Shown here one piece after another: positions 6,622-7,401 of a DNA stretch of 7,401 nt. Source of the DNA: an uncultured Limosilactobacillus sp. (lineage in GTDB: Bacteria > Bacillota > Bacilli > Lactobacillales > Lactobacillaceae); NCBI GenBank assembly GCA_944326735.1, contig CALVFC010000071.1, positions 1-7,401 on the forward strand, given 5' to 3'. The position numbers and the translations under genes were made by a program. The notes under the pieces were generated by a model. That model ran no database searches, had not been told where the DNA came from, and saw only the letters and a list, made by a program, of their open reading frames with translations. Numbering within the stretch: the stretch's first letter is position 1; every line of letters begins with the position of its first letter.

Positions 6622-6630
6622 ATTCTAGCA
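6622..6630 (-). promoter_or_regulatory. Extended -10 promoter of the gatCAB-dagK operon
   Basis: Minus strand reads TGCTAGAAT, an extended -10 (TGn plus TAGAAT, 5 of 6 matches to TATAAT). The expected -35 position at 17 bases spacing reads TGAAAT, a poor match, as is common with extended -10 promoters. The predicted transcript start near 6615 gives a leader of about 38 bases containing the AGAGGT ribosome binding site (6584-6589). It is located between the camS terminator and gatC. Inferred from sequence only. Confidence 0.55.
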
Positions 6631-6659
6631 CAGAACTGCCCTCTATTTCAGCAATTAGG

Positions 6660-6697
6660 ACGAAGAAAAGAGGATGACTGTTATCGCCATCCTCTTT
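6660..6697 (-). terminator. Intrinsic terminator after camS
   Basis: On the minus strand AAAGAGGATG (6688-6697) pairs perfectly with CATCCTCTTT (6667-6676) over 10 bp, with an 11-base loop and a following run TTTTCTT. It begins 17 bases after the camS stop codon and lies upstream of the gatC promoter, separating camS from the gat operon. Confidence 0.88.
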
Positions 6698-6714
6698 CGT
6701 TTATCACAATTTGA

Positions 6715-7401
6715 TTAGTATGATTCAAAAATGTGGGTCTGCCACTTATCAGAACCACTGTTCCGGTAAACAACGGATTGCATCTGTGCATCAGATTGAA
6801 TCTTGATGTCAATTGGAATCCCGCTTGGCAGGTACTTCTTAGCAGCCCGTGCAATGTACTGCGTGAAACTATTGATTTCCGTCTGACTGTAGAACTGCGT
6901 TGTCACAGTAATGTGCATCCCCGTCAAGGATTTACCATCGTATTGGGCTTGCGCAGTCACACCGGAAACGTTCGGGAAGAAGTTCTGAACCTGACTCTTG
7001 AAGTTCGAGAAGTTATCATTATCAGTCTGGTTAGATGCCGTCGTACTGTTAGTCGTGCCGTTAGCCTTTGGCAGAACAGCAGTCCTGTAATCCAAGTTAT
7101 GCCAGCTACTGATAGAACTCCCGTTGTTCTTGCTGTATGCAAAGAAACTACCACCAACTAAGCTATCATCAGGCGCCTGCTTGTACAGGGCAATGACAAT
7201 TGGCACGTTTCGCAATGCAGGCTTCTTCCGCAGACGCTTCAGAACCTTTTGGGCAGCAATTTCACCCTGACGATGCACCTCATCATTGGAGATGTTCTTC
7301 GTGTAGTTTGGCCCATCGGTCTTCTTCTGGTAATTGTATTCAGAGTTAATCCCGATCCCAATCGTGACCCCCTTCAGCTTCATTGAATTACCACTTTCTT
7401 G
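6715..7401 (-). CDS. camS: CamS-family lipoprotein, C-terminal part (5' end outside window)
   Basis: Partial gene: the frame is open to the window edge (six codons, QESGNS, precede the first visible Met), so the ATG at 7383 is internal and the N-terminus lies beyond 7401. 228 residues are visible, roughly the C-terminal 60% of a family that is usually near 380 aa. What points to CamS is the segment GVTIGIGINSEY early in the visible part, a Thr/Asn/Ser-rich linker in the middle, the ending PIDIKIQSDAQMQSVVYRN, and its place directly upstream of gatC, where camS (yerH) sits in bacilli. Family knowledge: CamS precursors are membrane-anchored lipoproteins whose signal peptide can yield the cAM373 sex-pheromone peptide in enterococci and staphylococci; in lactobacilli the role is unknown. 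The signal peptide and lipobox would be outside this window, so pheromone potential cannot be judged. It ends in its own terminator, so it is probably not in the gat transcript. Confidence 0.85.
   Translation of the reverse strand, partial: QESGNSMKLKGVTIGIGINSEYNYQKKTDGPNYTKNISNDEVHRQGEIAAQKVLKRLRKKPALRNVPIVIALYKQAPDDSLVGGSFFAYSKNNGSSISSWHNLDYRTAVLPKANGTTNSTTASNQTDNDNFSNFKSQVQNFFPNVSGVTAQAQYDGKSLTGMHITVTTQFYSQTEINSFTQYIARAAKKYLPSGIPIDIKIQSDAQMQSVVYRNSGSDKWQTHIFESY

Noticed and set aside
6733..7161. 142-aa plus-strand frame opposite camS
   Set aside because: Antisense shadow of a real gene; no ribosome binding site, and the translation looks like no protein family I know.

Overview
The window comes from a low-to-moderate GC Firmicute, most likely a member of the Lactobacillaceae (a Limosilactobacillus-like heterofermenter is my best guess from the protein wording; genus not proven). 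Reasons: strong AGGAGG-type ribosome binding sites, a TTG start, and the gene order camS - gatC - gatA - gatB - dagK - rlmD, which I know as a conserved housekeeping cluster of bacilli and lactobacilli. All recognised genes lie on the minus strand, so transcription runs from high to low coordinates.

Reading in the direction of transcription: the 3' part of a CamS-family lipoprotein gene enters from the right edge and ends at 6715, followed by a clear intrinsic terminator (about 6660-6697). An extended -10 promoter (about 6622-6630) then starts a tight four-gene operon. gatC, gatA and gatB encode the three subunits of Asp-tRNA(Asn)/Glu-tRNA(Gln) amidotransferase, which makes Gln-tRNA(Gln) and/or Asn-tRNA(Asn) from mischarged precursors. 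dagK/dgkB encodes a soluble diacylglycerol kinase that returns diacylglycerol to phospholipid synthesis. The cistrons overlap or are separated by 1-15 bases (counting from the preferred starts), and the gatB ribosome binding site lies inside the end of gatA. A hairpin terminator (2278-2322) closes the operon.

Next comes an accessory insertion: a two-gene toxin-antitoxin module (AbrB/MazE-like antitoxin 1985-2230, Doc/Fic-type toxin 1593-1988, start and stop overlapping as ATGA). It is visibly AT-richer than its surroundings. The module is bracketed by an exact 45-bp direct repeat (1548-1592 and 2278-2322), and each copy contains the whole 15-bp-arm terminator hairpin. Recombination between the copies would remove exactly 730 bp and restore dagK - terminator - rlmD without a scar. 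This is the most interesting structure in the window.

The last gene, rlmD (RlmCD-like 23S rRNA uracil-C5 methyltransferase), has its own promoter, whose TATAAT sits at the outer edge of the second repeat copy. Its best start is the TTG at 1507, behind GGAGGA, rather than the upstream ATG at 1546. The first 130 bases hold no gene I can recognise, only an 11-bp-arm inverted repeat (47-93) that may be a terminator. There is no gene-free stretch longer than 300 bases, and I see no tRNA, rRNA, CRISPR array or identifiable insertion sequence.
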